64,000 bases of DNA, from NCBI RefSeq assembly GCF_002443255.2, contig NW_019211457.1:33037309-33101308 (forward strand). Direction: 5' to 3'. Source of the stretch: Varroa destructor. Its lineage: Eukaryota > Arthropoda > Arachnida > Mesostigmata > Varroidae. The position numbers were made by a program, and so were the translations under genes. Shown here one piece after another: positions 13,595 through 25,194 of the stretch. The notes beneath the pieces were generated by a model that did not search any database, was not told the DNA's origin, and saw only the letters and a program-made list of their open reading frames with translations. Every line of letters begins with the position of its first letter. Position 1 is the first letter of the stretch.

Positions 13595-13618
13595 AATAAT
13601 AACACGATTGTTATTATT
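13595..13618. repeat. Perfect 9-bp inverted repeat (AATAATAAC / GTTATTATT)
   Basis: Arms at 13595-13603 and 13610-13618 with a 6-base loop. The sequence continues as ATT/GTT triplets to about 13628, so it may simply be two opposed triplet runs. Confidence 0.8.
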
Positions 13619-13714
13619 GTTATTATTACCATTCATACTATGGTTGTTACTGTGATTGGATGGAAAAAATCGAAGCTAAAAGACTTTTGATTTCGAATTT
13701 GGTCTAATAATGAA

Positions 13715-13900
13715 ATGGACAGACTTTATGACTGCTGCACGATCTTCGATGACAATATTCCACTGGATATCATAGACGTAATTAAGATAACATACTTTCT
13801 TGGATTGTGGCCAGCATTAACTCGTGACAAAATGACCATGACACATATCATTGGCTTCCCGCCAAACATTAAAGTGCGATCCATAAATCGATCCAAGTAA
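13715..13900 (+). CDS. Short ORF, 61 residues, unrecognised
   Basis: This ORF starts at a true ATG in a good context (GAAATGG, purine at -3 and G at +4). It encodes an acidic N-terminal part (MDRLYDCCTIFDDNIPLD) with an aliphatic segment in the middle and a basic end, with no low-complexity run. A strong acceptor ends 184 bases upstream at 13531, so the ATG could lie in an exon starting there. The span between contains stops, so it would have to be 5' UTR. No domain is recognised. Length is well within chance expectation. Confidence 0.18.
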   Translation: MDRLYDCCTIFDDNIPLDIIDVIKITYFLGLWPALTRDKMTMTHIIGFPPNIKVRSINRSK

Positions 13901-14790
13901 ATCTAGCGATTGGAAGCAGGCAAATAGTTAAAAGAATGCCGCGGATGCGATCTGTTATTTCATATCAAAAATAACGAAAGGCAAATTAAAGGACGCTTAG
14001 TAGCTAAAATGGATAACTTACCCATGGCATGGAACAGTCATGGTAATTCTGATGTATCAGTAACTCGCCAGATGTTTTGTTTCAAGTGGCCTATATAATA
14101 TATGGTACATATGTATATCACGTATACAAACTGAGGGTTCTGGCGCTTGAGCATACCCCATTCGCAACCGCTGTAATGCGCCTCATGTTTGCTTATTTCC
14201 CAACATTTCATTTCCAAGTCAGCCGGTGTGTTTCTATATGTCTCGTGATACGCGATCACGAAAACACCTAATATAGTGTAGGGGTGAAACATCGACATTG
14301 CAATAACTCGTATACACGTACATTTCACCTGTCATAGAATAGTACCTGAAGGCTGTGTGCGTGACGATAACCAGAGCCGAATTCGAGTTTCGTACGTATC
14401 GTGAGGCCAGCGCCCCACCTCATCCTCGCAGGATGGCTTCTGTTTGATAGGATCCCTAGGACCGGTCAAATACTTGGTGATACGATGTACGAGCGTGAGG
14501 ACTAGCAAACGATGCTAGCTAGAAACATGTTGTTGGCGGAATGCTGTCGCGTAACTGCTACACTATCCTGCATACATGCACCACACAAGTCTGTACGCTA
14601 GGACCGGTAGAGGCTTTCCTTTACTCTCTTCTTTTACCTATCTGTATCATTCATTGATCGGCGGGCCTTAGTCGATCCCCTGTTCCCATGCGGATGCATC
14701 CCGTGAGTCCTCGTTTAAGGCTTCACTTGGCCTTCAGTTGTTTACTACTATTGCCGTTACTACAACTATAAGATTCCGTCGCTACTGGTG
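13901..14790. other. Non-coding stretch, no supported gene
   Basis: Short AT-rich frames on both strands only. A minus-strand donor-like GGGTAAGTT lies at about 14016-14024. No repeat or RNA signature was recognised. Confidence 0.4.
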
Positions 14791-15049
14791 ATGGTGGCGA
14801 TTTCATTGCTCGCTACTCGCAGTAACTGTTGCCTGGCGATGGGGCCTGTTCGCGCAATGACCGTCCTGGATGAACCGTTCGAGACCTGGGCGAGCTATTT
14901 CTTTGAGCAACAGCAGCAGCAGCAGCAATCAGACTCCTTCTTTCACAACAGGAAGAAGCCAGATGAGCGAATAACGGTAGTAGCAGTAGACGAAGACATG
15001 CACCCAACAACCATAGGGTCGTTAGACATTCGGGCCGCAAACCGAGCCA
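14791..15049 (+). CDS. Candidate first coding exon with polyglutamine run
   Basis: The ATG at 14791 sits in a strong context (GTGATGG) and opens a frame of 86 codons plus one base. It reaches the donor CCA|GTAAGTAAG at 15049/15050, with the in-frame TAA only five bases inside the donor, as expected for a real exon-intron boundary. The product has a hydrophobic start (MVAISLLA), then LDEPFETWASYFFE, seven glutamines encoded by mixed CAA/CAG, and a hydrophilic acidic/basic tail. I recognise no family. The 148-codon frame on the opposite strand starts with GTG and contains the reverse of the same repeats, so I treat it as a shadow. The donor overlaps an AAGT/AAGC microsatellite, which weakens it. 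Confidence 0.28.
14908..14927. repeat. (CAG)n run
   Basis: About six CAG units flanked by CAA. Read as glutamine in the candidate exon that contains it. Confidence 0.9.
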
Positions 15050-15090
15050 GTAAGTAAGCAAGCAAGCAAGCCAGCCAGCCAGCCAGCCAG
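15050..15090. repeat. Compound tetranucleotide microsatellite (AAGT)/(AAGC)/(CCAG)
   Basis: Two AAGT-type units pass into AAGC units and then five CCAG units. Each type differs from the next by few changes, suggesting stepwise spread of point variants. Confidence 0.9.
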
Positions 15091-15162
15091 TGGTAGCAGC
15101 AAATAAAGAAGTAGTAGTGCTATCGGTGGGGGAGAACGGGGTTTTCAAGATTGGGCGCCGCT

Positions 15163-15251
15163 GGCGGCGGCGGCGGCAGTGAATACAGAAAGCGAAAAGT
15201 GCCATCATGATGATCATCGTCGTCATCACCACCATTGTCATCGTCGTCGTA
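15163..15251. repeat. GGC run and ATC/GTC triplet-rich tract
   Basis: (GGC)5 at 15163-15177, then a degenerate ATGATC/GTCGTC tract at 15202-15251. Open frames here are low-complexity artefacts. Confidence 0.8.
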
Positions 15252-18200
15252 AGAGGCACCGATGTTCACAGATCACGCACACATGCAGCCGTACAGATTC
15301 TGTTGCTGATTCCACAGTTCGATAGGAGCGATAGTCGGCATTCTGCGAACATGGGCCAGCAGTGAGTGGCGCACAAGTGAAGAACTGTGCCTTGCAGCTC
15401 ATCAGCAGCGGCAGCATCGGCAAGATGAAGTAGAAGAACAAAGACGCTTCGGGTGATCCGGGAACAGCGGCCAGTGGCTGCTACTGTAGCACGATGCAAG
15501 TGCAATACCGTCAGGGGTTGAGAGATCGTCAGGGGTCAGATCGAACGGCTATGTATCTAATAGTATGGGCTGTAGCACAAGGACGCCACGGTAGGATAGG
15601 ATACGACAGATCAACCGAATGTGACAAAGCACGCGGCTAGTGTTTATACGAAGCGTAAGTGAAAGCAACCTCCAGCTAGTGTCGTGCTATGCTAGCGACT
15701 GCCAGTCTTTGAATAGACTAAATGAAACGCCATTGAGTCGGAAGACTGGGTGGCCAGTAATGCCAATTCAATTGGCTTTTCGTTTTGAGAGACTACAGAC
15801 GGCTACTTCGGTTCAGAGTTCCTGCATAGACTCTAGTAGTGAATGGGTTGTGACTGGAGATTTTTGAAGTGCGTTTCGCTAGCTGGATTCCTGTTTCGCT
15901 ACCGACGACCGTGCTGGCTCCAGGGTCGTATTGGCGGCCCATGTTGGTAATCAGCGGCAACCGTCGCAGGTAGTTTGAATGAAGCAAGGGTTTGTCGAAT
16001 CTCGAACGTTCGTCTGCTGCCGCTGCTGTTCTGCCTGCCGCCCTGTGTTAGTGCGCGGAGTTCTCACGGAGCCAGTGCACACTATGCTAACCGTGGGTTA
16101 TGCAAGAAGCGTTCCTGGAATTCTGGAAAGAGCCCGTATGGATTGGATAAGGGCGCAATCGTCTGTGGACACGACCCAGACGGACCCCGATAGCTGAGAC
16201 CAAGTCGGCAGCAAGCACCGATTCGAGAGTGCTAAAGTCGCGGGGAGAAGGCGGAACAGCCAGTTCGGGCGGCGGCGACCCGATGGTGAACTTGAAAAGC
16301 GAACTGGTAAAGACGAAGTGACAGTAGCACAAGTAACAGTCGCCGCCGCCGCCGCCGCTGAAAGTGAAAGCGTGGTGAGGAGTCAGGAGATCAATTGCTG
16401 TCTTGATCGGTCGGCGGCCGCTCAGCCGCTGGGCTGCGCTGCAGTCACGGCAGAGCGTGCGAGTGAGGAAGTCCCTCATAGATCAGGATTTCAGTAGAAG
16501 GAAGAAGTCTGACGCAGCAGTCGTCGGGCTGCCAGAAGAGCAGCTTAACACAGGAGATTTTAACAGAGGCTAATTGCTAGTCACTTCCAGTATCCGCCTG
16601 ATGGTTGGCGATCTACTCTCCCATATGGTCTTTGTTCCTTAGAAAATCGCTGTCGCTCGATTTGAGCGGTGGCAGATCTGAAGATTGGGATAGCAATCCG
16701 AGGTCTGCCTGTAAACCTCCAATCCACGCGTTCAAGGCAGCGTTTAAAGCTAGTGCTATAACTGCTGCTATTTCAACCTAAATGATGAGTGCCCTCATCC
16801 GTGTGTCGTAGTTCTTCTTTCTCATTTATGCCCATCTCTGAAGAAAACTACAGTGCTGAACAATGGAAATAACGGGCCAACAATTATAAGTTTAATGGCT
16901 TCCGCTTTGATTACTAACAAATCGTTTGCACAGATCAGGGGTATGCACATATATATACCCCATGTAATATTTCACATACGGTATGAACGTGTTCAGGAAG
17001 CGTTAACGCTGCATTTGTTCCGGGTGTCGTTGTATAAAGCTGTCACTGACAGAAAATGAGGCCGAAAGCATACGGAGATAGCGAAGCGATTGGGCACTCG
17101 AGGTGTAGTTATCTAATGATGTAATTGACGATTCTTTTAAGCTTTCGATGTTCTTTACAATTTTGTAAATGGTTTAAGGACAAACGGATGACTCTTTATT
17201 ATACATCTGTGAATTCTGCTACTTGAATTTGTCCTAGACGAACCCAATTAGCAGAGGTCCTGAACAACAATTTCAAGTTCACATTATTTGCATAAGAAAA
17301 AAATGTATACACCTTGTAAAAGTTTCTTCCTCAGTCATTTCTTTTGAAACAAATATATTACATTATCATACTCAATATATGTTTCTTTCAAAGCTGCCTT
17401 GACACTTTCTAATATTATAGCTCTTAGTTCTATTCTTCTTCAGAGAAAAATTACCCTATAGCGTTGAAGGCCAACGATAAGAAGCGGGAGTTCATTATCA
17501 AAATAGCGTATTTCTGTAACCAGAGAGGCTTTTTACAACTCTCAGAGCTTCTTTAATACGATATTATCCTTAGTTTCAATATAGAGAGTGATTGGAATCT
17601 AAATGTAGCTGATAACATCGCGTAGTATATATCGCACCGAGGCCTAGCCGGGCTGAGCTTAACAGGAACACATCCTGTATAAAGGCGGACGCAACTATGG
17701 TGGACTGAACTCCATATCCCAGTCTTCCTTCGTCTTTCTTTTCCTCCCCCGCTCTTTTTGGATGCCACCACTCACGGTCTTTTCCTCAGGAGAACGTCCC
17801 TTCATAAAAACAGCCACTCCCTTAGGCAGTGCGCGATGTGCCACTGCAATAACAAGCAACAGACCGAGTAGAGTTCGGCTGTTCAAATCCGGTGTATAAC
17901 GAGCGACTCGCTATGAATGCAGTGCATCAGGTGACCATAGTACTGCTACGAGACAGCGCCACACGTACTGCCACGCCTTCGACGGTGGGTGTCTAAAACG
18001 ACCACTCCACACTTAAAGTTCACCGGGGAAAAATAAAGTCGGTCTCTGCTCAGAGTCTTTTTCATCTACTGAATCTTTTTGTGATCGAGGCCTTTCGATC
18101 ATGGTGTTTCATGACCTTAGGCTGAATTGTCAACTGGGTGAGACCAGCATCCGTAATTCTTACTACCAACGTGCAATATCATACTTAGCATTAGAGAAGA

Positions 18201-18480
18201 CTTTGGTGCATTTATGTGCTATGTATAATAATGAAATTTAAAGCTGACATACACTGAAAATTCGCAGAAGCAGAGCATTCTCATAAAATAGCCAACGAAT
18301 GGTGGCACTTTTTAAATTTAATGTGCAGTTTCTATTGAACAATATCGTCATTCGGTAGTATTGTCATTTGGAATCGATTTAGGTTAAAATATTTATGTGT
18401 CTATATTGTTCCTTATTTTTGGCGCAGTATCTACATTTGTATAAGTGTTAAGGTTTTCAATAACTTTTTTTCTTTCGCTT
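15252..18480. other. Non-coding stretch, no supported gene
   Basis: Contents include a (CGC)6 run (16341-16358) inside a 130-codon minus-strand frame (16087-16479). That frame starts with ATG in a poor context and I do not accept it. A GTAAGTGA donor-like site lies at 15654. About 17.1-17.6 kb is AT-rich, with nothing recognised. Confidence 0.4.
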
Positions 18481-18500
18481 GCGTTGTTTAATTTTCTCAG

Positions 18501-18703
18501 CTTGTTCGCATCCTGACAGATTTACGTTTGACTCTTACCCCCTAAACTTTGCTGTATATACCTGCATGTTGCTTATAGTCTTGTGTACAGTACGCGCACA
18601 ACATAAGTCTGCTGCCACGTTATCTCAGTATTTTGCAGAAGTTGAACGCCACCTTGCAGCTACATATACAGTGAACGTTCTTGTGGACCTTAGCATGGCT
18701 TAA
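18501..18703 (+). CDS. Candidate 3' terminal coding exon with hydrophobic segment
   Basis: One of the strongest acceptors in the window: AATAAC branch-like motif, long T/C tract from about 18467, then TTTTCTCAG ending at 18500. Behind it, a frame stays open for 67 codons to TAA at 18701-18703. It encodes CSHPDRFTFDSYPLNF, then a hydrophobic segment (VYTCMLLIVLCTV), then an amphipathic stretch (LSQYFAEVERHLAAT). An internal ATG before the hydrophobic part could alternatively start a 45-residue secreted peptide. I recognise no family. No AATAAA is close downstream, so a terminal exon is not proven. Confidence 0.25.
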
Positions 18704-18910
18704 GAAAGGCCAGATGGGTGCAGATGGGTCAGACTTCGAATATTCTTTTTTCATCCTGCACCGGCAAAGGTGCATCGAAGATCGTACTGCTCTGCCCCCG
18801 TATTGCCTCCCTCCCTCCCCGCAAACGTTCAATCGCTGAAGCCTAGGTTCAAGACTCTTTAGAAGGCGAACAGTGTTGGCCGGTCATTTCATGAACACGC
18901 ATCACACCAG

Positions 18911-18932
18911 CAGGCAGGCAGGCAGGCAGGCA
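18911..18932. repeat. (CAGG)n microsatellite
   Basis: Five to six CAGG/GGCA units. Confidence 0.9.
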
Positions 18933-19429
18933 AATCCGTCAGTTCCCCCACTGCCCATATGGGGATAGAGGAAGAGGCTGAGAGAGTGAACCCGGAACCA
19001 GTCCGCACCCCCGGCCTGCACTCAAAGCTTGGCTCTATAGCTGTGAGCCACCCGTACATGTCCGTCGCCACATGCTCTTGTATCTGTAAGCTTCCCTTTA
19101 ACATGCGTTCGTCCATAGCACGCAGTAGTGACGGCGGAAGCAGCAGCAACGGCAAAATGCATTGCTAGACTTTCTATCCATTGCCCCTTCTCGTTTCTGC
19201 CTGCACGCTCTTCTTTCGCCTTTTTGACGGTGGTTGCTGCCATCACTTTCATACCTGGCTGACCCTACAGGGCAACGGGAAGTCCCATAAAGCCCCTACG
19301 CCTAGCTATGTATGTGTGCATGGGGGAAGCATGCATGCCTGCCGGCACTCCTGCCCCTCGGAATGAACCTAACCGAAGCGTTAATGGAGGAAGAGAACGC
19401 CCCCCGGGGAACCGGTGGGCAGCGGGCGG

Positions 19430-19500
19430 AAACAAGGCGATCGTGGCGCAGGGCTTACCTTAATACAGAACGAAAAGAAACCAGGAAGGAAAGACGGTGG
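19430..19500 (-). promoter_or_regulatory. Minus-strand ratchet-like site, pyrimidine tract-AAG|GTAAGC
   Basis: Read on the minus strand, about 35 bases of almost pure C/T (complement of roughly 19466-19500) end in ATTAAG, joined directly to GTAAGCCC. The junction lies between 19459 and 19458. The tract and donor are strong, but the acceptor ends in AAG rather than the favoured CAG/TAG. Confidence 0.2.
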
Positions 19501-19607
19501 AAGGAGGCTACGACGAGGAAGGGCGCAAGACGCCACCGACGATCAAGATGAAAAAGTAGAAGAATAACCAGCGTCACACTGAGAGAGAGGTGAAGGGAAA
19601 GCATATT

Positions 19608-19640
19608 AAAAAAAAAAAAAAAAAAAAGAAAAGAAAAAAA
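19608..19640. repeat. Poly-A tract with GA interruptions
   Basis: Nineteen or more As followed by AAGAAAAG-type interruptions. It could be the tail of an old retroposed element, but no element body was recognised upstream. Confidence 0.85.
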
Positions 19641-21091
19641 CGAGTCTGTGAGAAAAGGAAATGCTTTCCGCCGACCATCTTGGACAGGCGATCCCAAAAT
19701 GAGCCGAATGGCTCGCCAATGGCTACGGCTTCGAAAGAGGACAAGCGCCATCTGGCAGTAGTTAAGGCACGAAACACTTCAGCCGTTATATATATATGTA
19801 CATTTCGGGTTATCAAAGCTGTTCGCGAGACATCCCCATGTGGTTTAATTTGTATAAGAAGTCGCTGGTAATTGGAAGAAACGCCAAACTGGAAAACTGC
19901 CAGTAATAATTGTACTAAAGTGATGAAGATGACAGCAGACTTCTTCAATTTTTTCACTTCGCGATTTCGGGTTGGACTCCCACTACTTCTAAATGTAGTT
20001 TGTTTTATTAGCCTATCGAGGTTGCTATCGACAATTCAGGTTTTTGTTTTGCTGTTCCGAACCGAAAGCGCGTATCAAGCGGTTTCGGGGGCTCGCTTAT
20101 TTGTCCGTGAACGCGCCCTTCCCGTTTGGCTGTACTCCTCTATTTCGCCTGCCGGGCCGCCCCGCCTGGCTTTTCCTTGTTCCCCGAGAGCCCCTTTATT
20201 CGCCGGTACCGTGATACATCACAATGTGCCTTGAGCACTTGCTTGCGTCTTGCATTTTCTAGCTGCCCCACTGCTTTACTCCCTTTACCCTTCGCCTTAA
20301 TGGCAAAGGGGAAAAACGCCACACAAGATTATGAAAAATTGCGCCTCAGGGTGGTTTGCCTCCGAACCGAGCCAAACCAAACCTTCAATTCCTGTTTGCG
20401 TGTATTTGAGAGTGGATGAGGCGAATGATAGGGGCCAAGAAATTTCGGAAAGAGCCGACTCACTCATTCGCGCTTTCATTGCACTTCATGCTGTACGCAA
20501 AAAGCGAAAACGAACTGCAGTCGAGTCGCAGTGGGTCGCGCTGGTTTCGGCTGCATCGTGGCAGACGACCACGAAAGCCTCGATGAGCTAGACTGCGGGT
20601 ACCGAATAGTGGCTGTACTCACAGTGGCTTTATAGTATTCAGCTCGACGACACGAAGGAATCGAGGACCTGTTATCAGCTGCTTAAGATTGGTTCGTGGG
20701 GTGCAATGGTGGTAGGGGGTGGGGGTCCTTCGCCGATGCGGACAAAACCCAGGGACGAGCTCGGCTCGTCGTTGCCAACAGTAGTGGCAAGCGGCAGCAC
20801 TATGGAAAAGTAGTAGTACCATAAGTAGAGGCAAGGTGAAGTAAGCCAAAGCATGGCAAAGGACCAAAGCTAGCAAACGACTGTGATGGGCCGTGATGGC
20901 AAGCCTCAAAAGTTAGTTACGAGTTGGGAGGACGATAAGTTAGCATTCTGTCACCAAAAAAAACCTTTCTTTCGCTTTTTCTCTCTCCGTTTCTTTTTCA
21001 CTCATCTTTGCGAGCTGAACGCGCTCAAACACGTCATGTAATAGGGCGACTTACGTGGAAGCAAAGCAAAATAATGGGTTAGAAAGTTTAG
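19641..21091. other. Non-coding stretch, no supported gene
   Basis: Several overlapping frames at 19.8-20.6 kb on both strands. They start from non-ATG codons or lie in poor context. T-rich stretches near 20950-21000. Confidence 0.4.
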
Positions 21092-21343
21092 ATGAGGTCG
21101 GTGCAGTCCATCGGTGGCGCAGTAGATCTTTTTACCCTACTAAAGTCCCGTACATTGCACCGAGCCGCTGTGGTAAATATAGAACGAGAATTTGCGTCCC
21201 GTCACGTGGAGGTTATGGGGGCTGGGGCTAGAAGCGCAAGGGAGAGCAGCGTTGAGAGTGGAAAAGGTATCTTATCTATGATTTCTACTGGGCAATGCCC
21301 CCATTTATTTCCTTGTCTAAGAGAGAAAGAGAAAGACATATAG
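21092..21343 (+). CDS. Short ORF, 83 residues, unrecognised
   Basis: A true ATG opens a frame of mixed composition: MRSVQSIGGAVDLFTLLKSR, then a helix-like charged middle (VVNIEREFASRHVEVM) and a Ser/Glu-rich part ending in a charged tail. There is no signal peptide and no low-complexity run. Start context is poor (T at -3). No splice or polyadenylation signal nearby supports it. Listed because the composition looks protein-like; chance is the leading alternative. Confidence 0.12.
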   Translation: MRSVQSIGGAVDLFTLLKSRTLHRAAVVNIEREFASRHVEVMGAGARSARESSVESGKGILSMISTGQCPHLFPCLREKEKDI

Positions 21344-24300
21344 CGAGACTCTCTTATGTTTATGACATTAGCCCTTTACTCACATAGAAAGAGTTGGTTG
21401 GTTTGATTCACTTCATTGTAGGGCCTGATAGAGTCATCGCTGTCATTTGAATAGAGTAACATCTATGACACTACGAAAAGGAGCATATAATGCGATGTAT
21501 CTGTCCTACAAACTTTCCACTCTGGTAGTAGTGCTTTAAATAATTCTGTTCTTGGAAAAATTATTTTTTACTCCAAGTTTTAGCAAGCACGTAAATGACG
21601 AAAACGCAAATTTAGTGATTAATGTGTGCTAAAAGCTTGAAACCTTGATGCTGGTAAAAAGGCGATATAGACCATATTGCATTCAGAAATTCAGGATAAG
21701 AAGATTCTAGTGTTAGCGTCGACGTTCCAACTGTTTAAAACTGCGAAATTTGAAAAGCTGATGTTCTAACTGTTTCCCTTAGGCGTCGCCGGACACAACA
21801 CGCCTTAGCCATTTCTTAAGTCCTACATCTTCACGCGGAGACGCCTCGAGGGACATAAGGATATGCCTAGCGACAACGAAACATGGCTTCATCGTTACTA
21901 TAAGCCTTCGATATCGTTCATCTTTTGTTCTGTGTCACTATCTTTATCTCACCTACTAGATATTATGTACTGGATTCAAACAGCTTCTTAACGGAAACGC
22001 CTTTTTCTCTATTTGTGGTTATTCGAAATCTCTCGACTCGCTTTAGCTCGTGTTCTTGGCATCTGTTTTGGGCGTTCGACCTGGGCCTTCACAGGGGGCT
22101 GGGTCATCCGCTCGACGTTGGCGAAAACAATGCTCTAGTGCACAAACGCGACGATACTTGGCTGATCGAAATGACATTAAGGAACAAAAAAAAACTATCA
22201 CGCATCCAATTGTAGCATTGCGACGAATAGCTAGAGAGTGATATAGGCATATCATCGACATCGGGGGGATTGGATTAGAAGACAAAGCAAAAAGGAAGCT
22301 CACACCACGACAACCACGCAACGTGCTGAAGGAAAAAACAAAGATTTCAATCGACACGCATTGACATAATGATAGCACAAGAGATTCTCGTAGTTGTTTA
22401 GCAATAGGCTCCAGGCAGTACGCGCGAAAAATTGAAGCAAACGGAGCGGCATTGCGCAAGTACTCAGTGCAGCCTCGCTGACTGTCCCATTCGACGAACT
22501 CGCACGGTTGGATATCTGGTCAATACTTTTGCTGGAACTAAGCAGGAACTAAGCAGGAACGCAGGCAAAACCCAGAGCCCAACCCTTCAGGATGTAGGGG
22601 ACGCGCCTTGCCAGAACGACTCGTCCCGATAGATTCGTGTGTGCATAAAGATGTATGAGGGCCAGTGAGAGCTGCAGGCATGTATGATTCGATGAGCCGC
22701 GACTAGATTGAGAAGGCAGAGTACTAGGGACTGGTAAATCAGGGTCGAACGGGATGTCAACTTCCGATTCGCGCAGAGCGAGTTCAGTGTTTTTGAGTCA
22801 CGGTCGCTCCAACCCGAGTGTCGCGTCAACCTGTCTATTCGACCAAGGCGTTGCTAGTTTCTGGTGTAAAGATTGTTCTGGGCGCATGTGCATCTGTATA
22901 AAAAAAAAAACACTGGTATCTATAACAGCATAACAAAAGCATATTTAGAATTCATTTCGACTAAAATAACCAGAAGTGAGCCAGGAACGAAGTAATTCTC
23001 ATTCAGTGCGTTCTATCTCTATCTATGCGTTCTATCTATCAGGTAACATAACGATAACTGCTTATTTCATTGAAACAATACAACGCCGCAATAATGCAAG
23101 AAATTCGCTCAATAACAAGGAGTATGCTCCTGTAACAAATGGTGTTTGTATAAAATTGCTATTTGTGGCAGACAATGCAAACAATAGTAGAAAAATATGA
23201 CAAACGAACAGAAAAACGTAAAGAAACAAAAAAAACAAACGTCAAAATGACAAAATATAATGAAAAAATAGAATATTATAAATGAAATAACTGCGGCAGC
23301 GACACTCTGTTGGAGATTTTTGGATTTTCTCTTGGAGCGATGATTAAGCTTTATATGACTCCTCGTGTTATATAAGTCATAAGCTGATGTAAACGCACAT
23401 ACTAACGTTTACACCATAACCGCCTTTGTCTCATTGACGCACTTAGTCCATTTGTCTGCTGCGAGCAATCGCTGCCACTGCTTCCGTCGCCACCATCGTT
23501 ATCATTCGAGTCGCTATAAAGACGCGGAGCTCCGCAGGGCACAGGGCTTCAGTTTTGCCTCTATGAATATTTCGTCATGCTTTATGCTAACAAACGCACA
23601 AACTTTAGCCACTCTTTGGTCTGCACGATCGAAGTGGGGTGCGCCCGCTTGGAACTAACAGACTGAATACGACACTGGGAATAGTTGTAGAGGCAGTTGA
23701 TATTCAGCTGATTCCGACTCGAGCGGGGTCTGCAACGGAGCTACAGAAAGTTCTCAGCATCGCAACAACGCTACAAACATCCCCGTTTTTCCACCATCCC
23801 CAAGATCATACAGGGTTTTGCCTCTTCTGCCTGCTGCCTAGTCGATCTCAAACTGCCCGTTTTTACTAAAGCCATTCCACCTTTTTTCTTGTTCTTCACA
23901 ACGAAAACGTGCTGCTGAAGCGCGAGAAAAAAGGGGGCTTTAAAACGAGCAAACAGTTTTTGCAGTTATCCTTTATCTTCGCCCTCTTTCTTGACGTCGC
24001 TCGAGCTGTCCCATTTTCCTAAACTTCGCTGTCTCGCAGAGAAAAAGACTAAAGTCAACAGAGTTTTCAGCGGGGGTGCTGAGGGCCCACGCATGGAACT
24101 CTTCCGATTCGTGTGGCGTCCGGTACGCGCCCTCGGTCTCGCCGAGGGTGGCATGCAAAGATGTATCCGAGTCCTTAGGACACAGAGGATCCATGTCTGC
24201 AGATCTGTTGAAAGACACCGAGAAATGGGACTATGAGAGAAAGGAGTATTCCTTCCTCCATCACCTTTCGGCTGTATCCGTGGCGGCGATCGACTTCGCG

Positions 24301-24464
24301 TAAAGTTAGAACGCAAAGCCGCACCAGTTGCTGCCTCCACTCTCGTTTCAGCTTATGCTTAAAATAGAGGCGATCATATCAGTATTATCAGTAGTGAGCA
24401 AAATAAGATCAAATAGTGTAATATGCAGAATGTTTTTCGCGCCTATTGAACCTACTGTTTCGAG
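21344..24464. other. Non-coding stretch, no supported gene
   Basis: About 21.4-21.75 kb and 22.9-23.4 kb are AT-rich. Overlapping frames on both strands at 22.0-22.5 and 23.95-24.34 kb mostly start from GTG/TTG, with no splice support. A CAG|GTAACA junction after a TCTATC-rich tract lies at 23042/23043 (weak ratchet-like site). Confidence 0.4.
22534..22560. repeat. Tandem 11-mer duplication (GGAACTAAGCA)
   Basis: Two exact copies (22534-22544, 22545-22555) plus the first five bases of a third. Confidence 0.9.
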
Positions 24465-24683
24465 ATGTCAGGTTTCCATTTAAAAGCATATAGCGGAAGA
24501 CGTGTCGGATACAGGCAAGCTCGGTGTCCTAATCGAGTGCAGTACGTTTTAGGTGCTCAGTCGCAACCGTTTCTACCTATTATTACAAAGAGGTATGCAT
24601 GGCTTAGCGCAGATGGCACCGACTATTTTATCGGGAAAGGGCTCCACAAGCGGTCGACAAACTTTGCGAAGTTAAATAATTGA
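24465..24683 (+). CDS. Short ORF, 72 residues, unrecognised
   Basis: The ATG (G at -3) opens a basic, glycine/tyrosine-containing product. It begins MSGFHLKAYSGRRVGYRQA and contains LSADGTDYFIGKGLHKRS near the end. There is no hydrophobic segment or repeat. Splice signals and a polyadenylation signal are not evident around it. I do not recognise a family. Chance ORF is likely. Confidence 0.12.
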   Translation: MSGFHLKAYSGRRVGYRQARCPNRVQYVLGAQSQPFLPIITKRYAWLSADGTDYFIGKGLHKRSTNFAKLNN

Positions 24684-25043
24684 CAAGGCGTATCAAAGTG
24701 GGGTATTACTGTGGGATCTAAGTTCATACATGTTTATGAGAAGCTATTTTTGCAATATGAATACATTTAGAAGGAGAAACACTCATAGAGCGTTGTTTTA
24801 CACAATACTAACATGCTGGTTTTTACCGAAAACCTAGTTTGTTATCTTGTGTTGTTTTTCGTTAGACTCCGTTTGCTGTTTTGAAGACTAGAATACTAGC
24901 GCAACCTTTTATCTGTATTAGATTTTCCATTAATAGTTATTATAGCTAAATTACCGTCGGTGGTACCTTTATCTAAGCAACGCGAACGTTTGTATATCTT
25001 TCCAAAAATATTATAGAACAGATAATTTTTTTCCCTGTCCCAG

Positions 25044-25194
25044 ATGCAAAGTTGTTGTCGGACAAGCTCGAATTCCGCTGTGACCTTTGGCAGATACGTC
25101 GCCTCGTCGAAAGTATCGCCCCTCCTCTCTTATTTGCCTTCAGGTTTACAGCTCAGAACCTATTTTGCTACTACCGTTTGCTCTGTCACTCGTA
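25044..25194 (+). CDS. Candidate internal exon behind a very strong acceptor
   Basis: The acceptor is excellent: T8-C3-TGTCCCAG ending at 25043, preceded by an A-rich branch region. Two frames are open behind it. One begins directly with ATG and runs 64 codons to 25238. The other starts two bases later and reads LLSDKLEFRCDLWQIRR and LVESIAPPLLFAF, ending at a TAG that overlaps the possible donor GTA|GTGAGG (25194/25195). The second reads more like a soluble helical protein and would give a 151-base internal exon, a typical size. The donor is only fair. Which frame, if either, is used cannot be decided here. Confidence 0.22.

Noticed and set aside
16087..16479. 130-codon minus-strand ATG frame
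   Set aside because: Poor start context, a glycine run from a (CGC)n repeat, and frames of this length are expected by chance in this window.
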